Assembly: GCA_037178625.1 (NCBI GenBank)
Contig: CM074127.1
Coordinates: forward strand, 5,580,001-5,644,000
DNA from: Skeletonema tropicum
Taxonomy: Eukaryota; Bacillariophyta; Thalassiosirophyceae; Thalassiosirales; Thalassiosiraceae
Length of the DNA: 64,000 bases
Reading direction: 5' to 3'
In this document: positions 1-11,148 of the stretch, in pieces
Numbering within the stretch: position 1 is the first letter of the stretch
Layout of the letters: every line of letters starts with the position of its first letter
Program-made: the position numbers and the translations under genes
The notes under the pieces: generated by a model
Database searches by the model: none
Told to the model about the DNA's origin: nothing
Seen by the model: only the letters and a program-made list of their open reading frames with translations

Positions 1-682
1 CATTATTCAATAGACGACTCAACACCTTCCCACCACACCCATCCTCCTCAATCGAATGCAAATGGCACTGCCTCACCTGACTTAGAATCTGCCCCTCCCC
101 CACCACCAACGAGTCCAATCCCCCCGCAACACGCATCAAATGCCACACGGCATCATCCCCCTCCAACATGAAGATGTTCCGCCGGAGCACACTGACCGGC
201 AGACCACTCCTCTCGGCTAAAAATTCCATGACACGAGCATTCGCCTCATGTGCATCACTGGCGGCAAAATAAATTTCGAATCGGTTGCACGTACTCAAGA
301 TGGCGGCCTCTTCGACCTGACCGGTCGAGCAGATGATGTTGGATTGATCGTTCCATTCGTGTTCCGGGATGGCTAGCTTTTCACGAACCTCGACTTGAGC
401 GTGGTGGATGGAGAGGCCGAGGACGTGCACTTGAAGGCCCTTGGAGGCGAGTTCGAGACGTTCTGCTTTGGTTTTCTTTCGTTTGCCTCCGGTGGTGGTT
501 GCTGCAGCTTTGGATACTTGTTGTTGTTGGTCGCCGAGGGTTGCAGCGAATAGAGCTGAAGTAGAAATGGAAGAAGAAGAAGTGGTTTTTCTGCTGGAAG
601 CAATGGCTGCTGGTTGGAATGCACATGTGCCGGATGCGGCTGTGGCGGTTATTACTGCTAAGAGTGCTCTTGAGAATTTCAT
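1..682 (-). CDS. HEMA: Plastid-targeted glutamyl-tRNA reductase, 5' part (runs off the left edge)
   Basis: Encodes the first committed enzyme of C5 tetrapyrrole synthesis, which reduces glutamyl-tRNA(Glu) to glutamate-1-semialdehyde for heme and chlorophyll in the plastid. 227 codons are visible from an ATG at 682-680; the frame stays open to base 2, so the C-terminal dimerisation part lies outside. Seen: residues 1-22 are a hydrophobic signal-peptide-like leader followed by CAFQP, the diatom-type signal/transit junction (ASAFAP-like), then a Ser/Thr-rich transit stretch and a basic KRKKTK. The catalytic-domain signature STCNRFEIY follows, with the predicted nucleophilic Cys at residue 132, and then a SLVVGEGQIL block and QVRQCH. 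Both motifs are classic for the GluTR family. No intron is seen. The neighbour on the right is a divergent duplicated region with no functional link. Confidence 0.93.
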   Translation of the reverse strand, partial: MKFSRALLAVITATAASGTCAFQPAAIASSRKTTSSSSISTSALFAATLGDQQQQVSKAAATTTGGKRKKTKAERLELASKGLQVHVLGLSIHHAQVEVREKLAIPEHEWNDQSNIICSTGQVEEAAILSTCNRFEIYFAASDAHEANARVMEFLAERSGLPVSVLRRNIFMLEGDDAVWHLMRVAGGLDSLVVGEGQILSQVRQCHLHSIEEDGCGGKVLSRLLNN

Positions 683-1541
683 CTTTTATCCTTCTTCTTC
701 AATATAATCTATTCTATTGTAATTTGTGTGACACTGCGGAATTGTCGAGTAATAGCAAACCAATATGCCGGCCGTTCAAGTAGATTGTTTTCAGGGGTGG
801 TATTGCAAAGAAAAGTATTCTGCGGGTTGTGAAGAGAGGAGCGCTTCCGTGGAGCTTGAAGAAATATCTTCCATCCTTCCGAGTGTCGATTGTAGGGGAG
901 TCCCAGAAGTGGAATGGTCTGCCACGTTTGTACATAGAGGGTCGATTTACCCACCAGTTTTAGATAACTGGAGTACCGGTACATAACTGTACATGACATG
1001 TAAATACTCTAGAGATACGATGGGTGTCTTCAGGTCGGCATCAAGTTTTGATGCCATAAAATTCGGTATCTCAGTGCGGATGGGTGTCTTGATTGAGATC
1101 GGCTTCAGCTCGGGTTAACCCCAATGGGTAAGGTTTTGAAAATGTCCGTCACAGCAGATTGCTCGGATAAGTAAAAGTAGGTACCATTTTCTCTGAATCT
1201 CCGGAGGAGCTTCCTACGAACATTTTACTGCTAACCACGTCAAGTTGATCATTGAAGTTCATCGAAGGAAATGACTCTTTGACATCACTACTTAGGCCCC
1301 TCCTAAGTATTCAAACCGTATGTACGTCTTATGCATTTACTCCTCTACAGAGGTACCTATTTACTGACATTCCTATTCACGACTAAGTACGTGTTCAGCG
1401 ACCACGTGTCGACCCGAACACTACTCAGGCTACTAAGTAGTAGTGCTCATTCACGCACAGTAATACGAAACCACATCTCACACACCATATTGAACAGTTG
1501 AAAATATTTATTATTCGCATAATCTGCTAAGTACTCTCACC
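683..1541. other. Intergenic region: HEMA 5' side, then upstream block of duplicated unit 1
   Basis: No convincing gene. Bases 683-966 are the 5' flank of HEMA. From about 967 the sequence belongs to a block found again at 5738, 6317 and, inverted, at 11152-11345. It holds an AT-rich promoter-like stretch ending in the conserved leader (TTATTCGCATAATCTGCTAA) just before the ATG of the small family gene. Confidence 0.7.
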
Positions 1542-2345
1542 ATGTGCCCCCAACGAAGCAACAGTAAATCAATCGACAACGCCGATAACGATGAAGAATG
1601 GCCTTTAATCTCAACGTCGGCTTCTCGATTGCGATTGTCTCCAGCTGACCCTACTCCCCGAGAAGTCGAGCTGAACGTTTCCCTCTCCGCACAAGATCTC
1701 AAATCTCTCAAGGAGATTGACCCTTTCCTCTACTACTCTATCCCCGATGTACGTGAAACCACTGTCCTCCTTGTAGACGAAGACGTCGACATGCATCAGG
1801 TAGCTCTGAACGGGTTGAAGGAACACTGTCAATCCCGCCCAACAAGCATGCAAACTGCAAGTGAGCCTGTCGTGAAGGTGAAGCGGTGCACAAGGATCTC
1901 CTTTGAATGTCACACAGACTTGCTATTGGACTTGGACGAGCTCTCGAATGGTCTTGCTGATATGGAAAGGGTATCGGAAGACTTTGAGCCCGTTGTAGAC
2001 GACCCAGACGATGATATCCTGCTCAACTTAATGAGACTTTACTGTATGTAAATAAGACATTTGTGTAATCTAAATCAGTTCTCGAAGTTTTTACGAGGTT
2101 AGTCTTTTTCTATTTCCACGGAATACCAGCATGCTGAAGCAAGTCATTGTGTACAGCATTAAATGCCTTTGGAGCAGGCTGATCGAGTCTGAGTTGCTCA
2201 AGTGAATGAGGTAACTTGGCTTGCGTTGCGTCGCTTGAGCCTTGAGACATCAAAACGAGACACGTGTCTGTGTCTGCTTTCGACTTCTTCTTGCTTCGAA
2301 TTCGAGCTAGAGCATATCGTACCTACTGCAACGGAATGGAGCAAG
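967..2345 (+). repeat. Segmental duplication unit 1 (carries family gene copy 1)
   Basis: Begins with a block (GGAGTACCGGTACATAACTG) repeated at 5740, contains the upstream region, gene and 3' flank of the small gene family, and ends at GGAGCAAGCTG, where similarity to the inverted units at 7331 and 13022 stops and the reverse-transcriptase element begins. The 3' flank (about 2052-2345) is the reverse complement of about 7331-7610 and 13022-13350. Confidence 0.8.
1542..2051 (+). CDS. Small two-motif family protein, copy 1 (function unknown)
   Basis: 169 residues. I do not recognise a named domain. Two conserved blocks define the family in this window. Block 1, around residues 50-72, is an Ala-Gln-Asp-Leu / Lys-rich helix followed by DPFLYYSIPDVR. 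Block 2, around residues 107-125, is VKVKR..RISFECHTDLLLD, followed by an acidic tail rich in Asp and Leu. The N-terminus is Ser/Asp rich. No signal peptide, membrane segment or cysteine cluster is seen, so a soluble nuclear or cytosolic protein is inferred. The ATG at 1542 is chosen because the CTCTCACC-ATG-TGCCCC context is identical in copies at 6787, 8140 and 13870. From memory, proteins with these two blocks are common and uncharacterised in diatoms; a profile search would test this. Confidence 0.8.
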   Translation: MCPQRSNSKSIDNADNDEEWPLISTSASRLRLSPADPTPREVELNVSLSAQDLKSLKEIDPFLYYSIPDVRETTVLLVDEDVDMHQVALNGLKEHCQSRPTSMQTASEPVVKVKRCTRISFECHTDLLLDLDELSNGLADMERVSEDFEPVVDDPDDDILLNLMRLYCM

Positions 2346-5300
2346 CTGCAAGATACTCTATCATTACAACTAGCCTAGCTGGCGCTGGCGCTCGTGGCCT
2401 CCTCCGTGCCATCTCCTTAGCACATGCATCGCAAGGACCCTCCTGCAATCCTGCCCATTTCTGGTGGCTCTTCCTCCACCTCGAGCTCCTCATCCTTCAC
2501 CCCACCTCCGCCGATCACAGAGATGGGGAAAGCATTCAGCCTACCATCGCAGACCGCCTCACTGCCTTCAGAGACGGCCGTATTGAAGAGCTATGGTCCT
2601 CCGCCATGGCCATTGTCAGCAAATCAACTACCACCAGCCCTCCCACCTACAGTCAATCAAACAAAGCCATCCAGCATGCAGCCGACAGCGACAATTGGCG
2701 CACTGCATACCAACGAGCCTGCAGCAGTCAGCAGAAAGCCACCATCTCCACCGCCAACGAAACTTCATCCATGATTTGTACGTCGAACCTCATCCACCTC
2801 TCCACGATGCAGACCTCCCCACATCACCACAACCACCACCCCCACCTCAATACGATCTCCCAGGGGACATCTGCGAAACTATCAAGAACCTAACAAAAGG
2901 CAAGGCGAATGGAATCATTGCAGACTCTGTCGACACCTTCAGCCGCCTAGTTCGTCTCGACAATCCATCAATCAACTTGGATCTCCAATTCTTCTTTAAT
3001 ATAATCTTTACCAACAAACTCCCTAATGAAATTAAACCTTATCTACGTGATACCTACCTCTTCTGCTTGTACAAGGATCCCAACGATCCATCGAAACTCC
3101 GCCCCATCGGCGTGCCTACAGCCATCAGACGCATCCTCGGGAATCACATCGCCCGTTCCTACCGCCAACGCTTCGCCCTCCATCTCCTACCCCACAACTT
3201 TGCAGTCGGCGTGTCCAATGGTCAGGACTTCGTCATCAAAACCACCCAACTTGCCATCGACAAATTCATCACCGGACCTCAAAGCGAAGGTCGCCCCCCA
3301 ACTAGGGCTGTAGTCTTCACGGATATGACCAATATGTTCAACCTCATCTCGCGTGAGGAGCTCCCCTGAACTCATTCACGTTGCCGACTTATTCTACCAA
3401 GATTCTGGCAACGTCCACTTCCAACATGGATCAGGAGACTGGTTCAACCTTCAAATGGAAGAAGGTGTTAATCAAGGCTGCCCCCTTTCATCCATCTTCG
3501 CCGCGCTCGTCTTCCATCGAGTACTTGCACCCCTCCAAGCCTCCCTCAATGAACGTGCCAACGCTAGAGTCATGAATGGTGATTATGGAGACGACGGCTG
3601 CGGCTCAGTCTCCATCATCACTGCCTTCGTCGATGACAACAGCAATGTAATCCCTCTAGTCGATTTCGACTTCTTCTTCACCAAACTAAACGAGCTTGCC
3701 CCTCCCAGAGGCTGCCGCCTCAACTCCTTCAAAACCCGCATCCTTACTTCCACTAACGGTTCATCTCCTATACCGTCTATTCGTCGCACCAATCCAGCCC
3801 TTGCCGAGTCCCTCCAACGTGCCATCAACACCTACTCCATCTCCAAAGCTTCCAACCCCACCGATCCGCCCATCCCTGTCGAAATAGTAGAGGGCTACCG
3901 CCTCCTCGGAGCCCCAGTAGGATCAGCCAAGTTTGCAAGAGAATTCTGCTTTGAGCGTGTCGCTGCTGCCACCGCTGATGCCCACACCCTCACTTCTTCT
4001 GTGTCCAACCTCCAGACCCGCCTTCGCCTCTTCATCCAATGCACCATCCACAAATTGCCGCACCTCCTCGGCTATGACCTCCTCCACCACCTACCCCTTG
4101 ACTACGACATGTCAGGATTCAACTGGGAAGGCTGGGGAGGGCCTCTCATCGATGCCACCAACCACCTCATGTCCAACTTCTTCAAACAACTCCTTAATCT
4201 CGACGCCTCGCTACCATTTCCATCCCACTCCTTGTACATCGCCCAAGGAGGCATTCCAGCCGGGGGCCTAGGACTAGGACTCTACCGACCAGGAGCCAGA
4301 GCTATCCCCGACTTCGTCCTCACCATGACCATGACCAAAGCTACCAACTTTGCAGGGCAAGGCATCCCTTTTCATGCCGAAGTTCCTAACTACCAACTTC
4401 CTTCTTCCATCAGCTCCCTCTACAACCTTGCCTCCAATCCTTCCTCCCTCACTCTCCAGCGGTTCCAACATGCCCTCCCCACCATCGCTTCCATCGCCGT
4501 CTCCACCGTGTCCCACATGACCAACGCATCAACCACCTCTTAACAAAAGTGTCCACCAACAGTGCCAGACACCGCCTTCGACTCCACACCAACGCCACAA
4601 CCACCGCCCTCATCTACGCCAGCACTCCTGAAGATCTCTGCCACATCCTCCCAGGGGCAGGGGTCCTCACTTCCCACATGTCCTCCCCACTCGTCCACAT
4701 GTCTCGTAGCAACGTTAAACATCGGCTCAGCGACTTCGATTTCACTGTCATGCTCAAACGCAAACTAGTCCTCCCCATCTACCACCCAGCTTCAGCTCCT
4801 GTTTGTAAATGCGGCACCACCCACGACATCTACGGCCATCACCACTTCCGCTGCACTCGCATCAGCAAGAAAGCCGCTCATAACTACATCAATGAAAACG
4901 GTCTTCAACCAGCCCTCCAGCAAGTCCTTCCCACCGCTGGAATCATCAGCCCCTCATCCATCGTCCAAACCGAAGCCCCTCAACACATCGCCCAGCAACC
5001 CCTTCTCCCGCCATTCGACATCGAGTATCAGCCCAACCACACCCTTGGGGATTCCAACCTCCCACCGTCCCAATTCGCCGTTTGTGGTGCTGACATCACA
5101 ATTGACCATTGCCCTGACCCTCCTCCTAACTCTGCTATTGAAGACATTCCTTCATTTACAGCCAATGCTGAACGATGTCTACAAAAAGCAGAGAAGAGGA
5201 AGTTTACGACAATGGGAAATTGTACTGTCACCACCGACACAATGTCGAGAGAAGACGTTCTTCGCACCCACCATTCCGATGCCAAACACCTCCAAATGTG

Positions 5301-5735
5301 GGCAATATGCCCGTACGGCGGCCTAGGTCCAATGTTCCGCAGATTCCTATTCGGCGACGACCCCATCCAACCACTCTCCTTTTCAGCCAGCAAGCCTCAC
5401 GCAGCGAAGATGTACCGCGACTCACTCCAAAGCTCAGCCCCCCATGGCATCCTTCCCCTTGCCAATTCGCTCCTCATGGTCTGCTTCCAAACCAGCCCAC
5501 CAGCGATTCTATGGCCACTCCTACACAGCACCCACCCCTCAGATCCATTTCCTTCAACAGTTTGGCCTTGCCTGCACCAAGGCGTTCGCTTTCCACATCC
5601 GTCGACCAGTTAGTTCCCAGCAGGCTGCACAGGCGTCTTCGGGACCAGCCCGAGCCCCTCCAGGTTTAAATTCTTCTTTCTCTACTGACACCGGTGTCTA
5701 AAGAGTAGTGACTAAAATAATCTATCTATCTATCT
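2346..5735 (+). mobile_element. Decayed non-LTR-type retroelement with reverse transcriptase
   Basis: About 3.4 kb of C-rich DNA, compositionally unlike its neighbours, lying where duplicated unit 1 stops (GGAGCAAGCTG at 2345) and just before unit 2 begins. It carries a reverse transcriptase in several frames and ends in a TCTA-repeat tail (about 5720-5736), as retroelements using target-primed reverse transcription often do. No LTRs were seen. The exact 5' edge is inferred from the loss of unit similarity; no target-site duplication could be assigned. Confidence 0.7.
2500..5701 (+). pseudogene. Reverse transcriptase ORF broken by several frameshifts
   Basis: Reading the three plus frames in turn recovers one protein. 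The N-terminal part (ADRLTAFRDG, then WRTAYQRAC) is in one frame to about 2760. Then GKANGIIADS, LRPIGVPTAIRR and a TDMTNMFN block are in a second frame to about 3365. Then EEGVNQGCPLSS and the catalytic AFVDDN are in a third frame to 4543. Then a C-terminal part with a possible zinc-binding CKCGTTHDIYGHHHFRC lies in another frame to about 5450, and a final segment ends at 5701. The order RPIG, DMTNMF, GCPLSS and FVDD matches reverse-transcriptase blocks 2-5. At least four frame changes (near 2770, 3360, 4530 and 5500) mean this copy cannot make an intact enzyme. From memory this RT type is abundant in diatom genomes. Confidence 0.8.
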
Positions 5736-5806
5736 AACTGGAGTACCGGTACATAACTGTACATGATAGATAGATGCAGATGGATGGGTGTCTCCAGGTC
5801 GGCATA

Positions 5807-6311
5807 AGCGATTTAGATGATTTTTTCCTGGTATAATTCCTACGTGGGCCACTCTCAAAACAACCATGATAAAAATGACTTTTACTAGGAGGCCAAAATC
5901 ACAAACAGCGATATTCGTACCAAACCAATGGTACAACCTTTTTGGTGATGATCATACGAGTGAGTCCAATGAAGGAACCACGCAAATATTTACTTTTTTC
6001 GCAGAGACACGCCCATTTAGATTTTGCTAGTAATTCTCTCTAACAATTTTGTCCAGTAGTTAGACGATTTTACTAGCAAATGTAGATGCCAATTTTGTTG
6101 AGCATATCTGAGATATGGAACCCAAACGTGCATTGCTCATCTCCTGAGATATAGAAGAATACGACTCTATCACTTGTTCCGCCATAAAAGCACTTGTGGC
6201 AGATTTGAGATTTTGGCCAAAGATAGTATATACATATAGGCTCTGCGGCCGCCATGGTCAAAAAATGTGCTCGAAACACCAAATTTCACGTCTGTCCGGA
6301 TCTAATTCGCT
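5807..6311. mobile_element. 505 bp MITE-like insertion, TA target duplication
   Basis: Comparison of unit 2 with unit 1 shows an extra 505 bp between GGTCGGCA and TTGATGC. The ends are AGCGATTTAGAT and ATCTAATTCGCT, a 12 bp terminal inverted repeat with one mismatch, each flanked by TA (5805-5806 and 6312-6313). No coding capacity is evident. A TA duplication would fit a Tc1/mariner-type non-autonomous element; that assignment is inference. Confidence 0.6.
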
Positions 6312-6786
6312 TATTGATGCAAAAAAATTCTATATCTCAGTGCGGATGGGTGTCTTGCTTCAGATCGGCTTCAGTACGGGTTAGCCCCAAAGGTACGGTT
6401 TTGCAAATGTCACAGTAGATTGCTCGGATAAGTACCATTTTCTCTGAATCTACCGGAGGAGATTGTAGTACCAAATTCCTACGAACATTTTACTGCTGAC
6501 CACGTCAAGTTGATCATTGAACCTCATCGAAGTATCTAGATTCGTGATGAAGTTGACAGTGACTCTTTGCTTAAACTACTGTGTATGTATGTAGGTAGGA
6601 GTAGGTATTTACTGACCTTCTCACTTCTCTTCAGAGTGCAACTTATTCAGCGACTACGTGTCAACCACCCTCAGGCTAAACTCCTTACATAAGTACCTCA
6701 ATCATTCACGAAAAAAAACAAACCACAACTCACACAAGATATTTGAAAACATTCATTATTCGCATAATCTGCTAATTACTCTCACC

Positions 6787-7293
6787 ATGTGCCCCCAACG
6801 AAGCAACAGTGAATCAATCGACAACGCCGATACCGATGAAGAATGGCCTTTAATCTCAACGTCGGCTTCTCGATTGCGATTGCCTCCAGCTGACCCTACT
6901 CCCCGAGAAGTCAAGCTGAACATTTCCCTCTCCGCACAAGATCTCAAATCTCTCAAGGAGATTGACCCTTTCCTCTACTACTCTATCCCCGGTGTACGTG
7001 AAGCCACTGTCCTCCTTGTAGACGAAGACGTCGACATGCATCAGGTAGCTCTGAACGGGTTGAAGGATCACTGTCAATCCCGCCCAACAAGCATGCAAAC
7101 TGCAAGTGAGCCTGTCGTGAAGGTGAAGCGAAACACAAGGATCTCCTTTGAATGTCACACAGACTTGCTATTGGACTTGGACGAGCTCTCGAATGGTCTT
7201 GCTGATATGGAAAGGGCATCGGAAGACTTGCCCGTTTTGGACGACCCAGACGATGATATCCTGCTCAAGTTAATGAGACTTTACTGTATGTAA
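6787..7293 (+). CDS. Small two-motif family protein, copy 2 (function unknown)
   Basis: 168 residues, nearly identical to copy 1, with DPFLYYSIPGVR and RISFECHTDLLLD both intact. The open frame extends upstream to an ATG at 6658, but the leader and ATG at 6787 match the other copies exactly and the extra 43 codons correspond to untranslated leader in them, so 6787 is chosen. It ends with the same DDILLKLMRLYCM-type acidic/hydrophobic tail. It sits on the left arm of a large inverted repeat with copy 3. Function is unknown; near-identity of the copies points to recent duplication or gene conversion. Confidence 0.8.
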   Translation: MCPQRSNSESIDNADTDEEWPLISTSASRLRLPPADPTPREVKLNISLSAQDLKSLKEIDPFLYYSIPGVREATVLLVDEDVDMHQVALNGLKDHCQSRPTSMQTASEPVVKVKRNTRISFECHTDLLLDLDELSNGLADMERASEDLPVLDDPDDDILLKLMRLYCM

Positions 7294-7631
7294 ATAAGAC
7301 ATTTGTGTAATCTAAATCAGTTCCATCAAAACAAGCACAGCTTGCTCCATTCCGTTGCAGTAGGCATGCTCTAGCTCGCATTCGAAGCAAGAAGAAGTTG
7401 AAAGCAGACACAGACATAGACACGTGTTTGATGTCTTCAGGCTCGCTCAAGCGACGCAACGCAAGCCAAGCCTCGTTCCACTTGAACAACTCAGACTCGA
7501 TCAGCCTGCTCCAAAGACATTTGATGCTGTACACAATGACTTGCTTCAGCATGCTGGTATTCCGTGGAAATAGAAAAAGAATAACCTCGTAAAAACTTCG
7601 AGAACTGATTTAGATTACACAATTGTCTTAT

Positions 7632-8140
7632 TTACATACAGTAAAGTCTCATTAACTTGAGCAGGATATCATCGTCTGGGTCGTCCAAAACGGGCAAGTC
7701 TTCCGATGCCCTTTCCATATCAGCAAGACCATTCGAGAGCTCGTCCAAGTCCAATAGCAAGTCTGTGTGACATTCAAAGGAGATCCTTGTGTTTCGCTTC
7801 ACCTTCACGACAGGCTCACTTGCAGGTTGCATGCTTGTTGGGCGGGATTGACAGTGATCCTTCAACCCGTTCAGAGCTACCTGATGCATGTCGACGTCTT
7901 CGTCTACAAGGAGGACAGTGGCTTTACGTACATCTGGGATAGAGTAGTAGAGGAAAGGGTGTCAATCTCCTTGAGAGATTTGAGATCTTGTGCGGAGAGG
8001 GAAATGTTCAGCTCGACTTCTCGGGGAGTAGGGTCAGCTGGAGGCAATCGCAATCGAGAAGCCGACGTTGAGATTAAAGGCCATTCTTCATCGTTATCGG
8101 CGTTGTCGATTGATTTACTGTTGCTTCGTTGGGGGCACAT
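7632..8140 (-). pseudogene. Small two-motif family, copy 3, frameshifted
   Basis: The minus-strand ATG at 8140 has the same context as the other copies. The frame is intact through the LKEID sequence, then an extra GT on the plus strand (around 7959-7962, AAGGGTGTCAATC against AAGGGTCAATC in the other copies) shifts the frame, giving an early stop at 7904. The rest of the protein, including RISFECHTDLLLD, is intact in the next frame from 7889 to 7632. Only this 2 bp insertion separates it from a working copy, so inactivation looks recent. A base-calling error is the alternative; read-level checking would decide. Confidence 0.78.
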
Positions 8141-8375
8141 GGTGAGAGTAGCAGATTATGCGAATAATAAATGTTTTCAACTATCTTGTGTGAGATGTGG
8201 TTTTGTATTGTGCGTGAATAGCAAGAGGTATGTTAGGATGTAAAAATACAGAAGTACTTAGTAGCCTGAGGGTTGGGTTGACACGACTCATGTAGTCGCT
8301 GGATAGCACATGAATTTGAAGTGAGAAGGTCAGTAAATAAGTAGGTACCTTCATGCTAAAGTACTTATCTATTTA

Positions 8376-9705
8376 GACCCGTTCCACGGTCTTAAAAATA
8401 GCTGTCTAAATAGCTGTATTCCGTCGCTGTACACGCCAAATTGTCGCTAAACAAACAAAGTCTGTTTGGAGCGGGACGGGCAAGAACGCCGTGCTAGCCC
8501 TCCGGATGAGAGCTTTCTCACCAGCAATTCAAAAAACTCAAGTAAAAACATATCCACCATGATGACATTCTAGGACTGCCTCTAGTAGTACAAAATTGAC
8601 ACTGTACCAAGCGGAACTTCTAATTCATTTTGCGGAGAAGCCAGTTTTCAGATCTCCTTTGAAAAAGCACCCTTTAGTTTGACGTATCCTAGGAGAAAAT
8701 AGTCTTGCCCACGACGCAACGGAAATTGTTCGATGCAACTGATGTCGTAGACTAATGCCTTCGGTAATCATCGTTGCCACCATTTACGATGAAACCACGA
8801 CGCAACAATCGAGCCTAAATATCCATAGGGAGGCATTAATGTCTTGGTAGCCGCTCAATCGCCCGATTACGTCGTACGAAACATGGGTTACTCTTTGACA
8901 ACAATTTTGAAATATTTTTTTATATCAACGCTACTGTGCAGTGAAGAGGGGCAATAAACCATTTCCGACGGCAACCAACCCGCTCCCCCGACTCCAATAT
9001 GATTATAGACGACGGCTTGGCACTTTGGATAGGAAGGAAGTCCTGCAAGACGTCGCCTACGCTGTAAAAAAACATACATAATTATTCGTTTCCGTCGAAC
9101 GCAACAATCAACTACCAATTAATGCAAATGGAGTATATATCGATCGAACAACCATTAGTAAATCATTATTATGATAATATTCATCCGTGGTAGTATGATC
9201 AATAGAGTATGTTGTGGGTAACATCATATTTATCAAGTATTACATATAATAATTCATACATAAAATACCAACAAATACATAATAAAATAGGCTGTTAGGT
9301 GATGTTTTAAACAGTCCAGTATCAAATCACGTCCATCATTTGTTATATATCGATCGAATGCGAGGAAATCCGCTCATCGATTGTATATCATTACGTAAAC
9401 GTCCATGTGGATGGGATAGGGGGAGTAAAGTCGTGGATATATGCCGAAGATATGGGATATGGCGATGTTATTATTTACTAACTTTCGATCCACCAACTAT
9501 GTATTCCCGCCTTTGGCGAGTAGAAGATGATATATAAGACTGATTGATCAGCATTTCATAGGTGGATTGATTAGGTGTGGGTGTGCTCATTGGAGGCCAT
9601 AGGAGTGGAGGACATCATGGTGTGGGTGTTGTAGGGCTCAAAAAATACAGCTACCGAAAAAAAAAGACAGCAACCAAATAGGGGGCAGATCGGTGGCCTA
9701 TTTGG

Positions 9706-9737
<32 letters not shown>

Positions 9738-11148
9738 AAATAAGTGATTAGTTTAGGATGGTATTCAGGAGCTGTTTACTGGGCAAGCTGGATCTGAACT
9801 TGCCCATTTTAGGTAATAAGAGGTTGGTCGCTGTCTTTTTTTTTCGGTAGCTGTATTTGGCGACGATTTGGCGTGTACAGCGACAGAATACGCACTTTTT
9901 GCAAAAAGATGCAACTCAAAATTCAACTTATCGTGTAGTGAAATACTCTAAGCCCTTTCATCGTGACAACATCACCATCACCGAACACACAAGCAAGATG
10001 ATGATGACACTTCTGCGCCGACGAGAGGCAACAAACAAGTGGGAAGTGCTGGACGAATAATAAAAGATTATCTCCTCTCTCAAGTCTCTCCTACGGATCA
10101 AATTCTGAACACAGCACTCTCGTGTAACCACCGTATTTACTCAAATAATGCACAGACATCACTTTTTGTGTGCTGGCACCACAACTCTCACGTCGACTGC
10201 TGCTACACCCTAGACGATTGGCATGCAATCGAACCAAAATACTCGGAGAACATGTGTAATGTTGCCGACAATATGGTACTTTTTGAAACGCCGTCGATCT
10301 CGAATAAACACTCAACACGTGATGATGCTTTTTGACGTCGCTCGACATCAACCATATAAGATACGTTGGGTGAAGCTACCGTCTCTTCTCGCAGTATATT
10401 TATTCATATAATAGTTCATACTGATCTGCTCCGAAACAGGATGGGTTTTTGTGGGCGTTGGTGGCTGCGTCGTTCGCGTATGCATGTTGCTTTGTCGCTA
10501 ATGAAAGAGAGCACATCTCCGTCCAAAATCTGTCCACACACAACAATCAGCATGTAATATGAACAACATCGGCAATGGCACATAGAGAAAACTCTATTTC
10601 AGCCGGCTTGAGGCTCTGTGTCAGCAGAGAAGGTTATGTAGTGTAATATGAATGTATACATTGCAAGCATTTCTGATGCACAAGTTTAGAAAAGAAGGTG
10701 CAAGCAGATGAGGAATTAGGTGGCCATGAAAGCCTCAATCCTGAACCAGAGAGTGCAAGCAGGTGTAGGAAGAGTAGGAATACTTAATGCATTAGATTAT
10801 TATTGCTGTTCTAGGCAGTACTTGCTCATTCGTCATCACTTATGTACTAGAGGCACGGAGAACGGCGGCATGCAGGATCTTCTAGCGTATTCAGTCTACG
10901 TAGGAACTAGTATTCTCGAGTTGAATATTCAACTCAAAAAATTCAACTCAAAATTCAACTCGTCGCATGGGCGAAAAGCTCGAAATTAGTGCGTGAAAAG
11001 GTGCTTTTTGGACCTTCTTGAAAACATTTTGGACGAATTTCAATTCAGCTACGTGGGATCCCAGTACGTCCAAGGCGTGCAACTCGAGTTGAATTTCGGG
11101 GTGAATACAGCGATTTAGACAGCTATTTTTAAGACCGTGGAACGGGTC
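8376..11148. mobile_element. 2.77 kb TIR element, TTA target duplication, no transposase
   Basis: The left end GACCCGTTCCACGGTCTTAA (8376) and right end (reverse complement, 11148) form a 46 bp terminal inverted repeat (8376-8421 and 11103-11148) with one mismatch. Each is flanked by TTA (8373-8375 and 11149-11151). The flanks rejoin to restore the upstream block of duplicated unit 3, which confirms insertion. TTA duplications are typical of PIF/Harbinger elements; that class is inferred. No open frame looks like a transposase, so it is probably non-autonomous. It is AT-rich at 8890-9560. A subterminal block (about 8420-8451) recurs inverted at 9862-9893. Confidence 0.75.
9643..9858. mobile_element. 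216 bp MITE nested in the 2.77 kb element, with 27-T run
   Basis: The ends AAATACAGCTACCGAAAA... and ...TTTTCGGTAGCTGTATTT are a 35 bp inverted repeat with one mismatch (9643-9677 and 9824-9858). The interior holds a 27-base T run at 9706-9732 and an inverted ACCAAATAG/CTATTTGGT pair. No coding capacity. No clear target duplication was found. Confidence 0.6.

Larger units (their letters stand above)
5738..7320 (+). repeat. Segmental duplication unit 2 (carries family gene copy 2)
   Basis: Starts with the same block as unit 1 (GGAGTACCGGTACATAACTG), is interrupted by a 505 bp insertion at 5807-6311, then continues collinear with unit 1 through the upstream region and gene. It ends near 7320 (TAAATCAGTTC), where the mirror-image unit 3 joins after a short 3'-flank spacer. 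Confidence 0.78.

Noticed and set aside
6658..6786. Longer start for family gene copy 2
   Set aside because: Corresponds to untranslated leader in copies 1, 3 and 4, where it is not in frame with an ATG.
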